Part shown: positions 17,870 through 25,590 of the stretch, piece after piece
Layout of the letters: the number at the start of each line of letters is the position of its first letter
Position numbering within the stretch: the stretch's first letter is position 1
DNA from: JANPII01 sp031424915
GTDB lineage: Bacteria > Pseudomonadota > Alphaproteobacteria > Rickettsiales > Midichloriaceae
Assembly: GCA_031424915.1 (NCBI GenBank)
Contig: JANPII010000013.1
Coordinates: forward strand, 1-26,293
DNA: 26,293 nucleotides
Direction: 5' to 3'
Translations under genes and position numbers: made by a program
The notes under the pieces: model-generated
The model's input: only the letters and a program-made list of their open reading frames with translations
Databases searched by the model: none
Told to the model about the DNA's origin: nothing

Positions 17870-19978
17870 TCACATAACCTGCAATAGAGCAGAAATTATT
17901 GCAAAGCCTGAAATAAAGTAGCCCAAGTTCACAGCAAATTTCTTTCCAGCTGCTCTTGCTTCGCGTTCTATAATTTCAGTTTTCTGCATCTGCTTCATTT
18001 CATTTAAGATCGCATCAGTGCGTTTTAGTGCTTTAGCATATCCTTCAAAGTCTTTGTCCAAATAACCTTCTGTAGTGATGGCCTCGACTAGAGCGAACAA
18101 TTGCCCCGATTCCGCTGCTAAATCCATATAAGCGAATAGCTGTGTTTTAAAGGTCTTATTGTGCATCACTTCTTCAAGTAGAGCTTGAATTTGCTCTTTA
18201 AATGTATGAGTCAATTTTGGTAAGGAGGGGATATTAAGTTTTTTTTGGGCGGTTGCAAATAGCGTTAAAGCTTGGGCCTGCTTTGATTGAGTGATATCAT
18301 TATATTTTCGCCCTTCTTTAAATTTATATTCCTGCTCGCATTCTATTCGGCTAGCTATAAAAGTGATAAGGTTCTTGTTCGCTATAAGTTCCGCCTGTTT
18401 TTTCCCTGCTCCTTCGATATAAGTTATCACGTCATATACGCTTAAGCACCATTGGTTATCAATAAGTGGACTTTGGCATGGCAATAGTGGGTTTAAGTCA
18501 TATATGGCTCTTTCTATGCCAAAACTGAAACCAGACTTGCGGAAATTAGTATGGGCATTTTTGAGTTGTGCAATGTTTGTTACTAGTCCTGGGTCCTTTA
18601 GCTTATTTGCGGCATGCTCATAAAATGAGCATAAATCAACAAATATGCAATTAGCTATACTTTGTGTTATGTCTACTAAACCTAGCCTTAGCCCGTGTAA
18701 AAACATAGTGCCAATACCATCTTTGTAAAATGTAATATCCTTAAGTCTTAAAGGGCCATAAGGGTCAAGCAGAATTATGGTTTTAATAAGCCATTCATCT
18801 TCACGGGAGAAAAGCTTTTGCACAGATGTTTTGACGCGTACCTGGTCACGCAGCTCTGCCAGGGCATCTATTAAATCCTGATTTTTAGCTACATAGGCAA
18901 CCCATCTAATTAAGGTATCTTTCTTAATAAACTCACGTGCCTCATTCCATTTACTGGCTAATAAATCGGCAAGCGCTGGTAGTGAAAACACCTCGTGATC
19001 ACAAAAAGTAAGGCCTCTATCAAAATTAGCAGGGGCAGTGGGTAAATTATATTGGCCGTGTTGCAAAAAATTCCATACAGCTTCGTATTGCCAACGCTTG
19101 TCTTTGTCATCTGTTACCAATCCAATTATAACATCGCTTAGCTCTCCAGACAGGTGATAATATTTGTTTAGAAAGCCTACGGTGCCGTCTGCCAACTTAC
19201 TAGCAAGAATAGCTGCTTTATCTGTATCTAGAAAATCTTGCATACTTATAGCATAAAATAGCAAGATGCCTAATGCATAAAAATCATTACTATTATCTCC
19301 GTTGCCAAGGCCATATCTGTGGCATTGCAACTGCCCTGGAGTTTCGTAGGCTGGCAGTTGTGAAAAGCTGTAAAGATCTGATACACACTCTCCAAGAATA
19401 ATATTTTGTTGAGGTGTAATATATATATTGTCAGGATTGACACGCCCATGGACCACCCCTAAACGGTGCATTTTATGAAGCGTATCAAGCAAACTTATCA
19501 GTAGTTTATGAAGGATAAAATGTTGATCTACCTTATGCTCGTATAAAAACTGACGCAGGGTTTGGCCTTTTGGCTTGGGCATGATTGTCGCAAGCTTTGG
19601 GGTGCTATTGGATAATTGTACAATACCATATTCGAGAGGAGCTAGGTGGTTGGTAAGTAGACTGTTTTTCAAGATCATTATTTCTTGTAGACGCACTTGG
19701 TAATCCGGCTTAAAAACCAAGGCATAGAATGAGGTTTGATCACCGTTTATATGGCGTACTGCATAAGCATCAGCAAACTCAGATGATAATTTAGGCAAAA
19801 CAATATTAGTATTAATATGGTATTTGTTGGCAATAACATCTGCCTGTTGGCTTTTGTATAATGAATCTACAAAACTAGTGTTGGTCCGTGTTCTTCCGGG
19901 ATTACCAGAGGCTATATCATAATAAAACTCCTCTAATGTTTGGGTTATTTTTTGCTGATCTATGCCTTGTAGTGTCAT
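17870..19978 (-). CDS. Membrane-anchored protein with a degenerate protein-kinase domain (pseudokinase)
   Basis: A 702-residue protein. Residues about 55-310 follow the Ser/Thr kinase plan: SFYALVFKPD where the ATP-binding Lys strand should be, HKMHRLGVVHGRVNPDNI (168-185) at the catalytic loop, ILGECVSD (194-201) at the DFG position, YETPGQ (211-216) like the Y.SPEQ of the activation segment, NDFYALGILLFYAIS (231-245) like DxYSLGxLLYE, and DDKDKRW near the end. The catalytic Asp of HRD is Arg179 and the Asp of DFG is Gly196, so phosphotransfer is unlikely; the metal-binding Asn184 is kept. Residues 320-640 are helical and unrecognised. The C-terminus ends in a single hydrophobic helix (about 682-701, GYFISGFAIISALL), suggesting a tail anchor facing the cytoplasm. 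It starts 1 bp after the bcp stop and is surely co-transcribed with it. Function unknown; a scaffold or sensor role is inference. Confidence 0.75.
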   Translation of the reverse strand: MTLQGIDQQKITQTLEEFYYDIASGNPGRTRTNTSFVDSLYKSQQADVIANKYHINTNIVLPKLSSEFADAYAVRHINGDQTSFYALVFKPDYQVRLQEIMILKNSLLTNHLAPLEYGIVQLSNSTPKLATIMPKPKGQTLRQFLYEHKVDQHFILHKLLISLLDTLHKMHRLGVVHGRVNPDNIYITPQQNIILGECVSDLYSFSQLPAYETPGQLQCHRYGLGNGDNSNDFYALGILLFYAISMQDFLDTDKAAILASKLADGTVGFLNKYYHLSGELSDVIIGLVTDDKDKRWQYEAVWNFLQHGQYNLPTAPANFDRGLTFCDHEVFSLPALADLLASKWNEAREFIKKDTLIRWVAYVAKNQDLIDALAELRDQVRVKTSVQKLFSREDEWLIKTIILLDPYGPLRLKDITFYKDGIGTMFLHGLRLGLVDITQSIANCIFVDLCSFYEHAANKLKDPGLVTNIAQLKNAHTNFRKSGFSFGIERAIYDLNPLLPCQSPLIDNQWCLSVYDVITYIEGAGKKQAELIANKNLITFIASRIECEQEYKFKEGRKYNDITQSKQAQALTLFATAQKKLNIPSLPKLTHTFKEQIQALLEEVMHNKTFKTQLFAYMDLAAESGQLFALVEAITTEGYLDKDFEGYAKALKRTDAILNEMKQMQKTEIIEREARAAGKKFAVNLGYFISGFAIISALLQVM

Positions 19979-19979
19979 C

Positions 19980-20441
19980 TTATTGTCCTTCTACGCATGC
20001 TAGTACTGCTTTAGCATGGCCTAATACTGAAACATCATTCCATACTCTGTGTATCAAGCCTTCTTCATCAACAAGGAATGTAGTACGTTCTATCCCTATA
20101 TACTTTCGTCCAAACATATTTTTTTGTTTTAACACACCATATTTCTCACATACCGTTCCATCCACATCTGCTAGCAGCTGGAAAGGCAGCGCACATTTTT
20201 TTGCAAAACTTTTGTGGCTATTCACACTATCCCGGGAGATGCCGAAAACCTCAGTATTGAGTGCTGTAAAGCGCGCGTAATGATTGCTGAAATCATGGGT
20301 TTCTAAAGTACAGCCGGGCGTATTGTCCTTGGGATAAAAATAAAGAACCACCTTGCGTCCAAGCATATCAGCTAAACTTACGGCTTCCCCTGTATTGCTA
20401 GGGAGGGTGAATAGAGGTGCTGCTGTCAATCCTTTTGCCAT
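19980..20441 (-). CDS. bcp: Bcp/PrxQ-type thiol peroxidase (peroxiredoxin)
   Basis: Reduces hydrogen peroxide and organic hydroperoxides in the cytoplasm using thioredoxin or a similar donor. At 153 residues it has the normal Bcp size. The peroxidatic site is YPKDNTPGCT with Cys44. Other family marks are GISRDSVNSHKSFA (67-80), LPFQLLADVDG (85-95), and ERTTFLVDEEG (118-128) before a final helix. The resolving Cys usually five residues after the peroxidatic one is absent (His49 there). Cys83, Cys98 or Cys149 may substitute, or the enzyme may work as a 1-Cys type. The gene lies 61 bp after the last prepilin gene and 1 bp before the pseudokinase gene. The 61-bp gap is very AT-rich and could hold a weak promoter, so it may be read both with the prepilins and alone. 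Confidence 0.95.
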   Translation of the reverse strand: MAKGLTAAPLFTLPSNTGEAVSLADMLGRKVVLYFYPKDNTPGCTLETHDFSNHYARFTALNTEVFGISRDSVNSHKSFAKKCALPFQLLADVDGTVCEKYGVLKQKNMFGRKYIGIERTTFLVDEEGLIHRVWNDVSVLGHAKAVLACVEGQ

Positions 20442-20502
20442 GTTTAATCTTTTTAATTGTTTAATGTTTATAGTTCTTAATTCTTATACTAAAAAATTTT
20501 AA

Positions 20503-21444
20503 TTACCTCAAGTCTAAGCCATAAGTATTAGTACACACGTTCAGATGGTTATAGTTGCAACTATAGATCACTTGATTGCGAGTGCGGAAGAGTAGTATAT
20601 CATCAAAAGTGTCAGCCTCAGCTGGCCCGCCAGTAGTACTAAAAGTCGGTTGTGTTAATAAAGTAGTAGAGCAGGCTGCGCTGTTAGCATCACAGTTGGT
20701 GTTATTACGTTCGTTTACTTGTGCAGGATAATCAGGTAGTGGATTGCGATCGACATTAGGACCACTGCCATCTGCAGTGCGTAAAAATGCGCCTAGACCA
20801 TTTTTACCATGGCTAATCAGCACATAAACTGCATCATTATTGAGCATACGCCCAGCAAGGTAATCTCGAATTTCTATATCGACAGAAGATGTATTTACAC
20901 TACCGCTGGCTTGGCCTGCTGGGCAAATATAAATATTTGAAGTATGGCTATCTTGGGCATTGCCGGCAGAAACACAGCCACTACTGGTGCTTACGCTATT
21001 GATGAAGGCTCTTTGTACTACATAAGTTAATTTATTGTCCCAGCCATCAAACATAAACTCATTAACAAGGCCTAGCGTCTTAAATGGTACAGCACCCATA
21101 TATATTACGTCATTGCCACTGGTATACTGAAAAAGGCCATTGGCATTAGTAATGCAAACATCTGGAGCGCTATTTGTGCTGCTTACCCTGGCAAGTCCAT
21201 AGTTAGCATTTGTATTTGGTAAATTTAAATCAGCAGGGCAGGGAAGATGGCCTGTCTTAGAGAAATAAAGTTCTAAGGCATTACTTACAATTTGAAGATT
21301 ACTGTTAGTAGTTGATACGTAAGAGGCTTGAATTTGTGTTCTGGCAGAAGAGAGTAGTCCAGCCAACAATATGCCAGAGATCACCAGGACTATAGCTAGT
21401 TCTACCAGTGAAAAGGCCATACGATTTTTCATATTATGCCTCAT
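20503..21444 (-). CDS. Prepilin-like protein, third gene of the prepilin operon
   Basis: A 313-residue protein with a class III signal: MAFSLVELAIVLVISGILL, cleavage expected between Ala10 and Phe11, with the conserved Glu at +5 (residue 15) and a single N-terminal hydrophobic helix. The mature part carries landmarks shared with the two upstream paralogues: LPCPA, VPFKTLGL followed by a FDGWDNK turn, VQRAFINS, a Cys-x3-GQASGSV segment, YVLISHGKNGLGAF, and a C-terminal FDDILLFRTRN followed by two Cys. Such proteins are exported and assembled into pilus or pseudopilus fibres. The ATG at 21444 overlaps the previous stop (ATGA). A second ATG four codons on (21432) is preceded by TGAGG at a good distance and may be the real start. 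No other type II secretion or type IV pilus assembly genes lie in the window. Confidence 0.85.
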   Translation of the reverse strand: MRHNMKNRMAFSLVELAIVLVISGILLAGLLSSARTQIQASYVSTTNSNLQIVSNALELYFSKTGHLPCPADLNLPNTNANYGLARVSSTNSAPDVCITNANGLFQYTSGNDVIYMGAVPFKTLGLVNEFMFDGWDNKLTYVVQRAFINSVSTSSGCVSAGNAQDSHTSNIYICPAGQASGSVNTSSVDIEIRDYLAGRMLNNDAVYVLISHGKNGLGAFLRTADGSGPNVDRNPLPDYPAQVNERNNTNCDANSAACSTTLLTQPTFSTTGGPAEADTFDDILLFRTRNQVIYSCNYNHLNVCTNTYGLDLR

Positions 21445-22364
21445 TGTACGGTTATCCCATGCCTTGCATTACAGGCATTGGCAGCATACTGGTTGCAGTC
21501 TATTAGTAGGTTATTACGGGTCTTAAAGCGCACAATATCGTCAAAATTTTGAGTAATAGGGGCTTGAATAAAGGCAGTATCTACTCCAGTAGAACTACAA
21601 ACAAAAGTTGTAGGATTACAATTAAGATTGTCGTACTCCAATGTATTACTGGTAGGGGGCAGGCTATTTCTGTTGCCAAAGATATTGTATGCACCATAGC
21701 CATTGCTGCCATGGCTAATTAACACATAGACGGCATTTTGACTTATGTTATTCAAATTTGCATCTCTTACAATTAAGTTGTTACCTAAACCACTGACGCT
21801 GCCACTGGCCTGTCCCCTATAGCAAAGGTATTGAGCACTACCAGAATTCTGTGCGGATGATCCAGGGCTGATACAGCTAGGGTTAGTAACGATAACTCCT
21901 GCGCTATTGCTACCATTATTAACAAAAGCATTTTGTACTATATAACCTACTCTATTACCCCAGCCGTCAAACATCATACTATCATTTAGGCCTAAGGTCC
22001 TCACCGGAATAATACCATAATATTGGATTTCGCCGCTCGCTGAGGTGCCAGAAAAAATGCCAGTAGAAGTATCACAAACAGTGGGTTGGGCAGTAGTCTT
22101 TTGCTCGATTCCAAAACTATTGCTATCTTGAGCTTGGGCGGGGGCAGCAGGGCAGGGCAATCTACCATTAATTGCTATAAAAATAGCCAGTGCTTCTTCT
22201 ATTTTATTTAGGCTATCATTAGTATTTGCAAGCCTTTGTTGTTCGGCAGTAGTCATCACGATGACCAAAGTACTGCCAAATAATACTGCTATAATCAGTA
22301 GTACGATTGCCAGCTCAAATAAGCTAAAAGCCCTTTGCTTATAATTTCTTGTGTTAGTTTTCAT
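21441..22364 (-). CDS. Prepilin-like protein, second gene of the prepilin operon
   Basis: A 307-residue paralogue of its neighbours. The N-terminus has QRAFSLFELAIVLLIIAVLF, with Ala12 at the -1 position instead of the usual Gly and Glu17 at +5 of the mature protein. The mature domain keeps LPCPA, YYGIIPVRTLGL, FDGWGNR, a VQNAFVNN segment, YLCYRGQASGSV, YVLISHGSNGYGAY, and FDDIVRFKTRN followed by DCN and AAN-AC near the end. Its ATG overlaps the stop of the first prepilin gene by 4 bp, and its own stop overlaps the third gene in the same way, so all three are translationally coupled. Expected location is the inner membrane before processing, then a periplasmic or surface fibre. Confidence 0.87.
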   Translation of the reverse strand: MKTNTRNYKQRAFSLFELAIVLLIIAVLFGSTLVIVMTTAEQQRLANTNDSLNKIEEALAIFIAINGRLPCPAAPAQAQDSNSFGIEQKTTAQPTVCDTSTGIFSGTSASGEIQYYGIIPVRTLGLNDSMMFDGWGNRVGYIVQNAFVNNGSNSAGVIVTNPSCISPGSSAQNSGSAQYLCYRGQASGSVSGLGNNLIVRDANLNNISQNAVYVLISHGSNGYGAYNIFGNRNSLPPTSNTLEYDNLNCNPTTFVCSSTGVDTAFIQAPITQNFDDIVRFKTRNNLLIDCNQYAANACNARHGITVQ

Positions 22365-23299
22365 TGGGTATAAATGTTAAAGGTGTTAGTGCAGGTATCA
22401 GCGGCATAGGCGTTGCAATCGAAAAACATGCTATTACGGTTGGCATATACAACTATATCATCGAAGTTTTTGTTACGAGGTCGGCTAACATAATTTATGT
22501 TAATAGGGCTTCCACAAACACCAGTACTTGGGTTGCAATCCAAATTCTGCATCTCTCCTTGATTAGTAGCAGGGGGGTAGGGATTGCGTACAGCAGCACC
22601 AGTACCACCTGCATCTTTATAAAAAGCCCCGTAACCATTACTGCCATGACTAATCAGCACATAAACAGCATCAAGGCTACTGTAATTAGTGCTGCCATAA
22701 TCAGGAATTATAGTTAAATCAGGAGTTGCGGGGTCCACACTGCCACTAGCTTGTCCGCAATAGCACATATAGCGCACATTATTATTGATGTCTTTGGATT
22801 TGTGACCTGGTGTACACTTATCATTAGTTGCAATACTGTTAGTAAAAGCGCGCTGCACTACATAGCCAATTTTGTTACCGAAGGCATCTGCGGCATCATC
22901 GTCTGCTAGTCCTAAAGTGCGTACTGGCACCATACCATAATAAAGGGCATCTATGCCGGCACCACTGCTCAGATCAGCTGACAAGATTCCAGTGCCACTT
23001 GTATTGCAATAAGCTGGTTGTTGGCTGACGAATGTGATGCTCTCTGTGCCAAAAGTAGTAGTGGCTTGGGCCTGAGTTGGACTGGCAGGACAAGGCAGCC
23101 TTCCATTTTGTGCAAGAAAAGTAAGGAGGGCTCCTTGAATTTTCTTGATTTTATCTTGGGTATTTTTATACTGCCGCTGCTCGCTATTAATGTTAAATGT
23201 AGTAATGCCTCCCACGCTCACGATGCCGATTAGCAAAAGGATAATAGACATTTCAATTAGGGAGAAGCCGCGGCACCAATTTTGTTTGCATTGTATCAT
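22361..23299 (-). CDS. Prepilin-like protein, first gene of the prepilin operon
   Basis: A protein of about 312 residues with the most canonical signal of the three: WCRGFSLIEMSIILLLIGIV, with Gly at -1 and Glu at +5. It shares LPCPA, YYGMVPVRTLGL, FGNKIGYVVQRAFTNS, YMCYCGQASGSV, YVLISHGSNGYGAF, and a C-terminal FDDIVVYANRN followed by DCN and a further Cys with both paralogues. I place the start at the ATG 23299; a TTG directly before it (23302) would add one residue. The region upstream is the divergent control segment shared with the prepilin peptidase gene. As the first gene with a good cleavage site it could be the main subunit, the other two being minor ones; that is inference. Confidence 0.87.
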   Translation of the reverse strand: MIQCKQNWCRGFSLIEMSIILLLIGIVSVGGITTFNINSEQRQYKNTQDKIKKIQGALLTFLAQNGRLPCPASPTQAQATTTFGTESITFVSQQPAYCNTSGTGILSADLSSGAGIDALYYGMVPVRTLGLADDDAADAFGNKIGYVVQRAFTNSIATNDKCTPGHKSKDINNNVRYMCYCGQASGSVDPATPDLTIIPDYGSTNYSSLDAVYVLISHGSNGYGAFYKDAGGTGAAVRNPYPPATNQGEMQNLDCNPSTGVCGSPININYVSRPRNKNFDDIVVYANRNSMFFDCNAYAADTCTNTFNIYTQ

Positions 23300-23321
23300 C
23301 AAGATCGTTTTGTTGGATGTA

Positions 23322-23330
23322 TGCTATTAT
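23322..23330 (+). promoter_or_regulatory. Candidate extended -10 promoter of the prepilin peptidase gene
   Basis: TGCTATTAT fits the extended -10 pattern (TGn then TATTAT at 23325-23330). No -35 match is seen 16-18 bp upstream, which extended -10 promoters can tolerate. Transcription would start near 23337, leaving a leader of about 50 bases before the ATG at 23387. It overlaps face to face with the promoter-like elements of the prepilin operon. Confidence 0.35.
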
Positions 23331-23334
23331 ATAA

Positions 23335-23363
23335 GGTATATGTTAACCATAACAGTTGTACAA
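23335..23363 (-). promoter_or_regulatory. Candidate promoter of the prepilin operon
   Basis: On the minus strand TTGTAC (23363-23358) and TATACC (23340-23335) are separated by exactly 17 bp. Transcription would start near 23328, about 29 bases before the ATG at 23299. The -35 hexamer lies inside the 12-bp palindrome, so a protein bound there could block this promoter. Confidence 0.45.
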
Positions 23364-23365
23364 CT
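23354..23365. promoter_or_regulatory. Perfect 12-bp palindrome in the divergent control region
   Basis: AGTTGTACAACT reads the same on both strands. It lies between the start codons of the prepilin operon and the prepilin peptidase gene and covers the candidate -35 box of the prepilin promoter. The form and place fit a dimeric repressor or activator site; no binding protein can be named. Confidence 0.4.
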
Positions 23366-23386
23366 ATTTTTCCATGGCGCACACTT

Positions 23387-24130
23387 ATGATGATAACAAT
23401 AATTTATATAATCGCGGGCTTGATCTTCGGTAGCTTCACATCTATGGCTAGTTGGCGCTTGATAAGTGGGGATAGCATGTGGGGACGTTCTCGTTGTCCA
23501 CATTGCAATCATGCTCTAGGGTTTCGTGACTTAGTTCCGCTGGTATCGTATATCATACAACATGGTAAGTGCCGCCATTGTGACAAAGCTATTTCTTGGC
23601 GTTACCCCTTGGCTGAATTATCAATGGCAGGGGCATTTATTATCATATATTGGAATATGCCTTGGTCCTTGCAAACCCTATGCGTTTGTCTGGCCACTGT
23701 AGTATTGGTAATCATGATAATTACAGATTTGGAGGAGCTTATTATTCCAGATCAAGCACAGGTTGCTCTAGCAATAATAGGCTTGGGTTATGCCTATTTA
23801 AATTATAGGCCAATATTCCATGTTTTAGGAGGGTCACTGATTAGCTGGCTTATTGGAGTGTTGCTATTCTATGGATCGCAAATGATTTTAAAGCGTGATG
23901 GCTTGGGATGGGGGGATGTTAAATTTTTTGCTGTCGCCGGACTTTTTCTTCCTATAGAAATGCTTTCTATATTTTTCTTTTTAGCCGGGGTTATAGGCCT
24001 CTGTACAGCACTTGTATGGAGATTATGTGGCCATGGCAATGAATTTCCTTTTGGTCCCGCTCTTGCAGTAGCACTTTATTTGTGCTTAGTGTTTCCATTA
24101 TTAGGCAAGATAACAGAATTTATAACATAA
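23387..24130 (+). CDS. pilD: Type IV prepilin peptidase (leader peptidase, A24 family)
   Basis: Inner-membrane aspartic peptidase that cleaves the leader of prepilins before the first Phe, and in bifunctional members N-methylates the new end. From the ATG at 23387 the protein has 247 residues. GSFTSMASWRL (15-25) is followed by a four-Cys zinc motif (CPHC 37-40, CRHC 62-65) typical of the bifunctional type. The catalytic Asp pair lies in ITDLEELIIPD (D114) and GWGDVK (D177). About seven to eight membrane helices are visible. The frame stays open to 23282, but that would overlap the opposing prepilin gene and adds nothing family-like; the ATG-ATG at 23387/23390 leads straight into the first helix. 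It is divergent from the three prepilins, its obvious substrates, and 6 bp before a histidine kinase gene. It is somewhat shorter than the usual 260-290. Confidence 0.93.
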   Translation: MMITIIYIIAGLIFGSFTSMASWRLISGDSMWGRSRCPHCNHALGFRDLVPLVSYIIQHGKCRHCDKAISWRYPLAELSMAGAFIIIYWNMPWSLQTLCVCLATVVLVIMIITDLEELIIPDQAQVALAIIGLGYAYLNYRPIFHVLGGSLISWLIGVLLFYGSQMILKRDGLGWGDVKFFAVAGLFLPIEMLSIFFFLAGVIGLCTALVWRLCGHGNEFPFGPALAVALYLCLVFPLLGKITEFIT

Positions 24131-24136
24131 TTAAAA

Positions 24137-25564
24137 ATGCGCAGACCACAAGTATTAAAAAATAGTAAAGTAGATGAAGCGGGATGCAATATTGCCTCAG
24201 CTTCATATCTTACTTTTAAGGTCGTAGCAGTTGTAATTATGATATTATGCTTTATTTTAGGTTATCATGCAATTTTTATTAGTTCAGCCGAACGCTATAG
24301 CAGCTTACCTCTCTTTTTAATAATTACTATAGCAACTTCTATTACAACCTATCTTTTGGTATACCCCTATGTGGACGATTATCTTAAGCTGTCTCGCTAT
24401 TTATTGAGCTTAAATTCCACACAAAATCCTGTGGTTCCTAATCTATCTGGAGTAGTACATAATTTATCTGCCAATTTATGGCAGGCCAATGAAAGGCGGC
24501 GTAGAACCCAGCTAGAGCTAGAGGAACAGATTCTAAATAGCACTCCGCTGTTTAATGCTATTCCGACAATAGTACTTATTTTAGATAATGATATGAAGAT
24601 CCAGCGTGCTAATCATTTTGCACACATAACGTTTGGTGAAGGTATTGAAGGGGCTGATATCATTAATATTGTAAATAATCATGATATTAAGGCGGGTGTA
24701 CTAAAAGTACTTGCTACCGGGGAAAGATGTGCTCTGTCAATTACTACTGACACCGATCCCGTATATTTCTATGATGCCTCTATAGAATATTATGGCATAC
24801 AAGGAAGTGGCTATCAGCGTGTTATTATTGTAATGCATGACATTAGCGAGATTAAACGCACTGATATCATGCTTACAGACTTTATTGCTAATGCTAGCCA
24901 TGAAGTGCGTACGCCATTGACTGCTATAGTAGGAGCTATTGATATGCTGGAATTTTCTGGTTGGGAAATGGAAGCGGCACAGGAATTTATGCCTATACTC
25001 AAAGGACAAACCTATCGGATGTGTAGTTTGGTCAATCAGCTTATTACTCTATTAAATGTTGAACGTACACAGCATGGCTATGAATTTGTCGAATTATATA
25101 TACCTGACCTTATGCCATTTGTTTTGCGCCAGCTAGAAGGTATAATAGCTATGTATGGCGTTACAATGATAGTTAATTACGAAGATAATTTGGTGCCTAC
25201 CTATGGACATCCTTGGGAATTGGAGCATGCGTTATATCAAATCATAAGCAATGCGATTTTACATGGGGGACCCGGTAAGCAGGTTATGTTAAGTGTAGGC
25301 GTTACCGAAATAAAAGGAACGGACATGATTTATATTTCAGTAAAAGACCAAGGAGAAGGAATTCGCGCTGAGCATGTCGCTCGCATAACTGAGCGCTTTT
25401 ATCGTACAGACTCTTCGCGCTCGCGAAAGATAGGTGGAAGCGGGCTTGGACTATCTATAGTCAAGCAAATTGTCGCCAAGCATAAGGGTATATTAGAGGT
25501 GGAAAGTGACTCTGAAAGAGGAAGTATTTTTACAATCTACCTGCCAATTTCCGGAAGAGTATGA
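24137..25564 (+). CDS. Membrane sensor histidine kinase, PhoR-like
   Basis: A 475-residue two-component sensor. Two hydrophobic helices (about 27-49 and 57-78) enclose only a very short outside loop, so a large periplasmic sensor is absent. A PAS-like domain (about 138-240, VLILDNDMKIQRAN) follows, then the dimerisation helix with the phosphorylated His255 in NASHEVRTPLTAI. The ATP-binding domain has the N box IISNAILHGG (N372), G1 DQGEGI (404-409), F box ERFYRTDSSRSR (419-430) and G2 GGSGLGLSIVKQI (433-445), all intact. The layout matches PhoR, which senses phosphate status with PhoU, but no phoB, pst or phoU gene is in the window, so the signal is unknown. The ATG lies 6 bp after the peptidase stop with no Shine-Dalgarno, suggesting coupling to it. 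Its response regulator is not visible here. Confidence 0.92.
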   Translation: MRRPQVLKNSKVDEAGCNIASASYLTFKVVAVVIMILCFILGYHAIFISSAERYSSLPLFLIITIATSITTYLLVYPYVDDYLKLSRYLLSLNSTQNPVVPNLSGVVHNLSANLWQANERRRRTQLELEEQILNSTPLFNAIPTIVLILDNDMKIQRANHFAHITFGEGIEGADIINIVNNHDIKAGVLKVLATGERCALSITTDTDPVYFYDASIEYYGIQGSGYQRVIIVMHDISEIKRTDIMLTDFIANASHEVRTPLTAIVGAIDMLEFSGWEMEAAQEFMPILKGQTYRMCSLVNQLITLLNVERTQHGYEFVELYIPDLMPFVLRQLEGIIAMYGVTMIVNYEDNLVPTYGHPWELEHALYQIISNAILHGGPGKQVMLSVGVTEIKGTDMIYISVKDQGEGIRAEHVARITERFYRTDSSRSRKIGGSGLGLSIVKQIVAKHKGILEVESDSERGSIFTIYLPISGRV

Positions 25565-25590
25565 ATCAGGCTGCCCAGCACAACGTCTCA

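Noticed and set aside
19888..20280. A 130-residue plus-strand frame across the bcp/pseudokinase junction
   Set aside because: It is antisense to two supported genes and shows no domain or ribosome binding site.
22364..22717. A 117-residue plus-strand frame opposite the first prepilin gene
   Set aside because: It is antisense to a prepilin with clear motifs; the Thr/Ile/Ser-rich translation reflects the codons of the opposite strand.
23282..23386. An N-terminal extension of the prepilin peptidase from an ATG at 23282
   Set aside because: It would overlap the start of the opposing prepilin gene and cross the control region, and the extra 35 residues are not peptidase-like; the ATG at 23387 leads directly into the first membrane helix.
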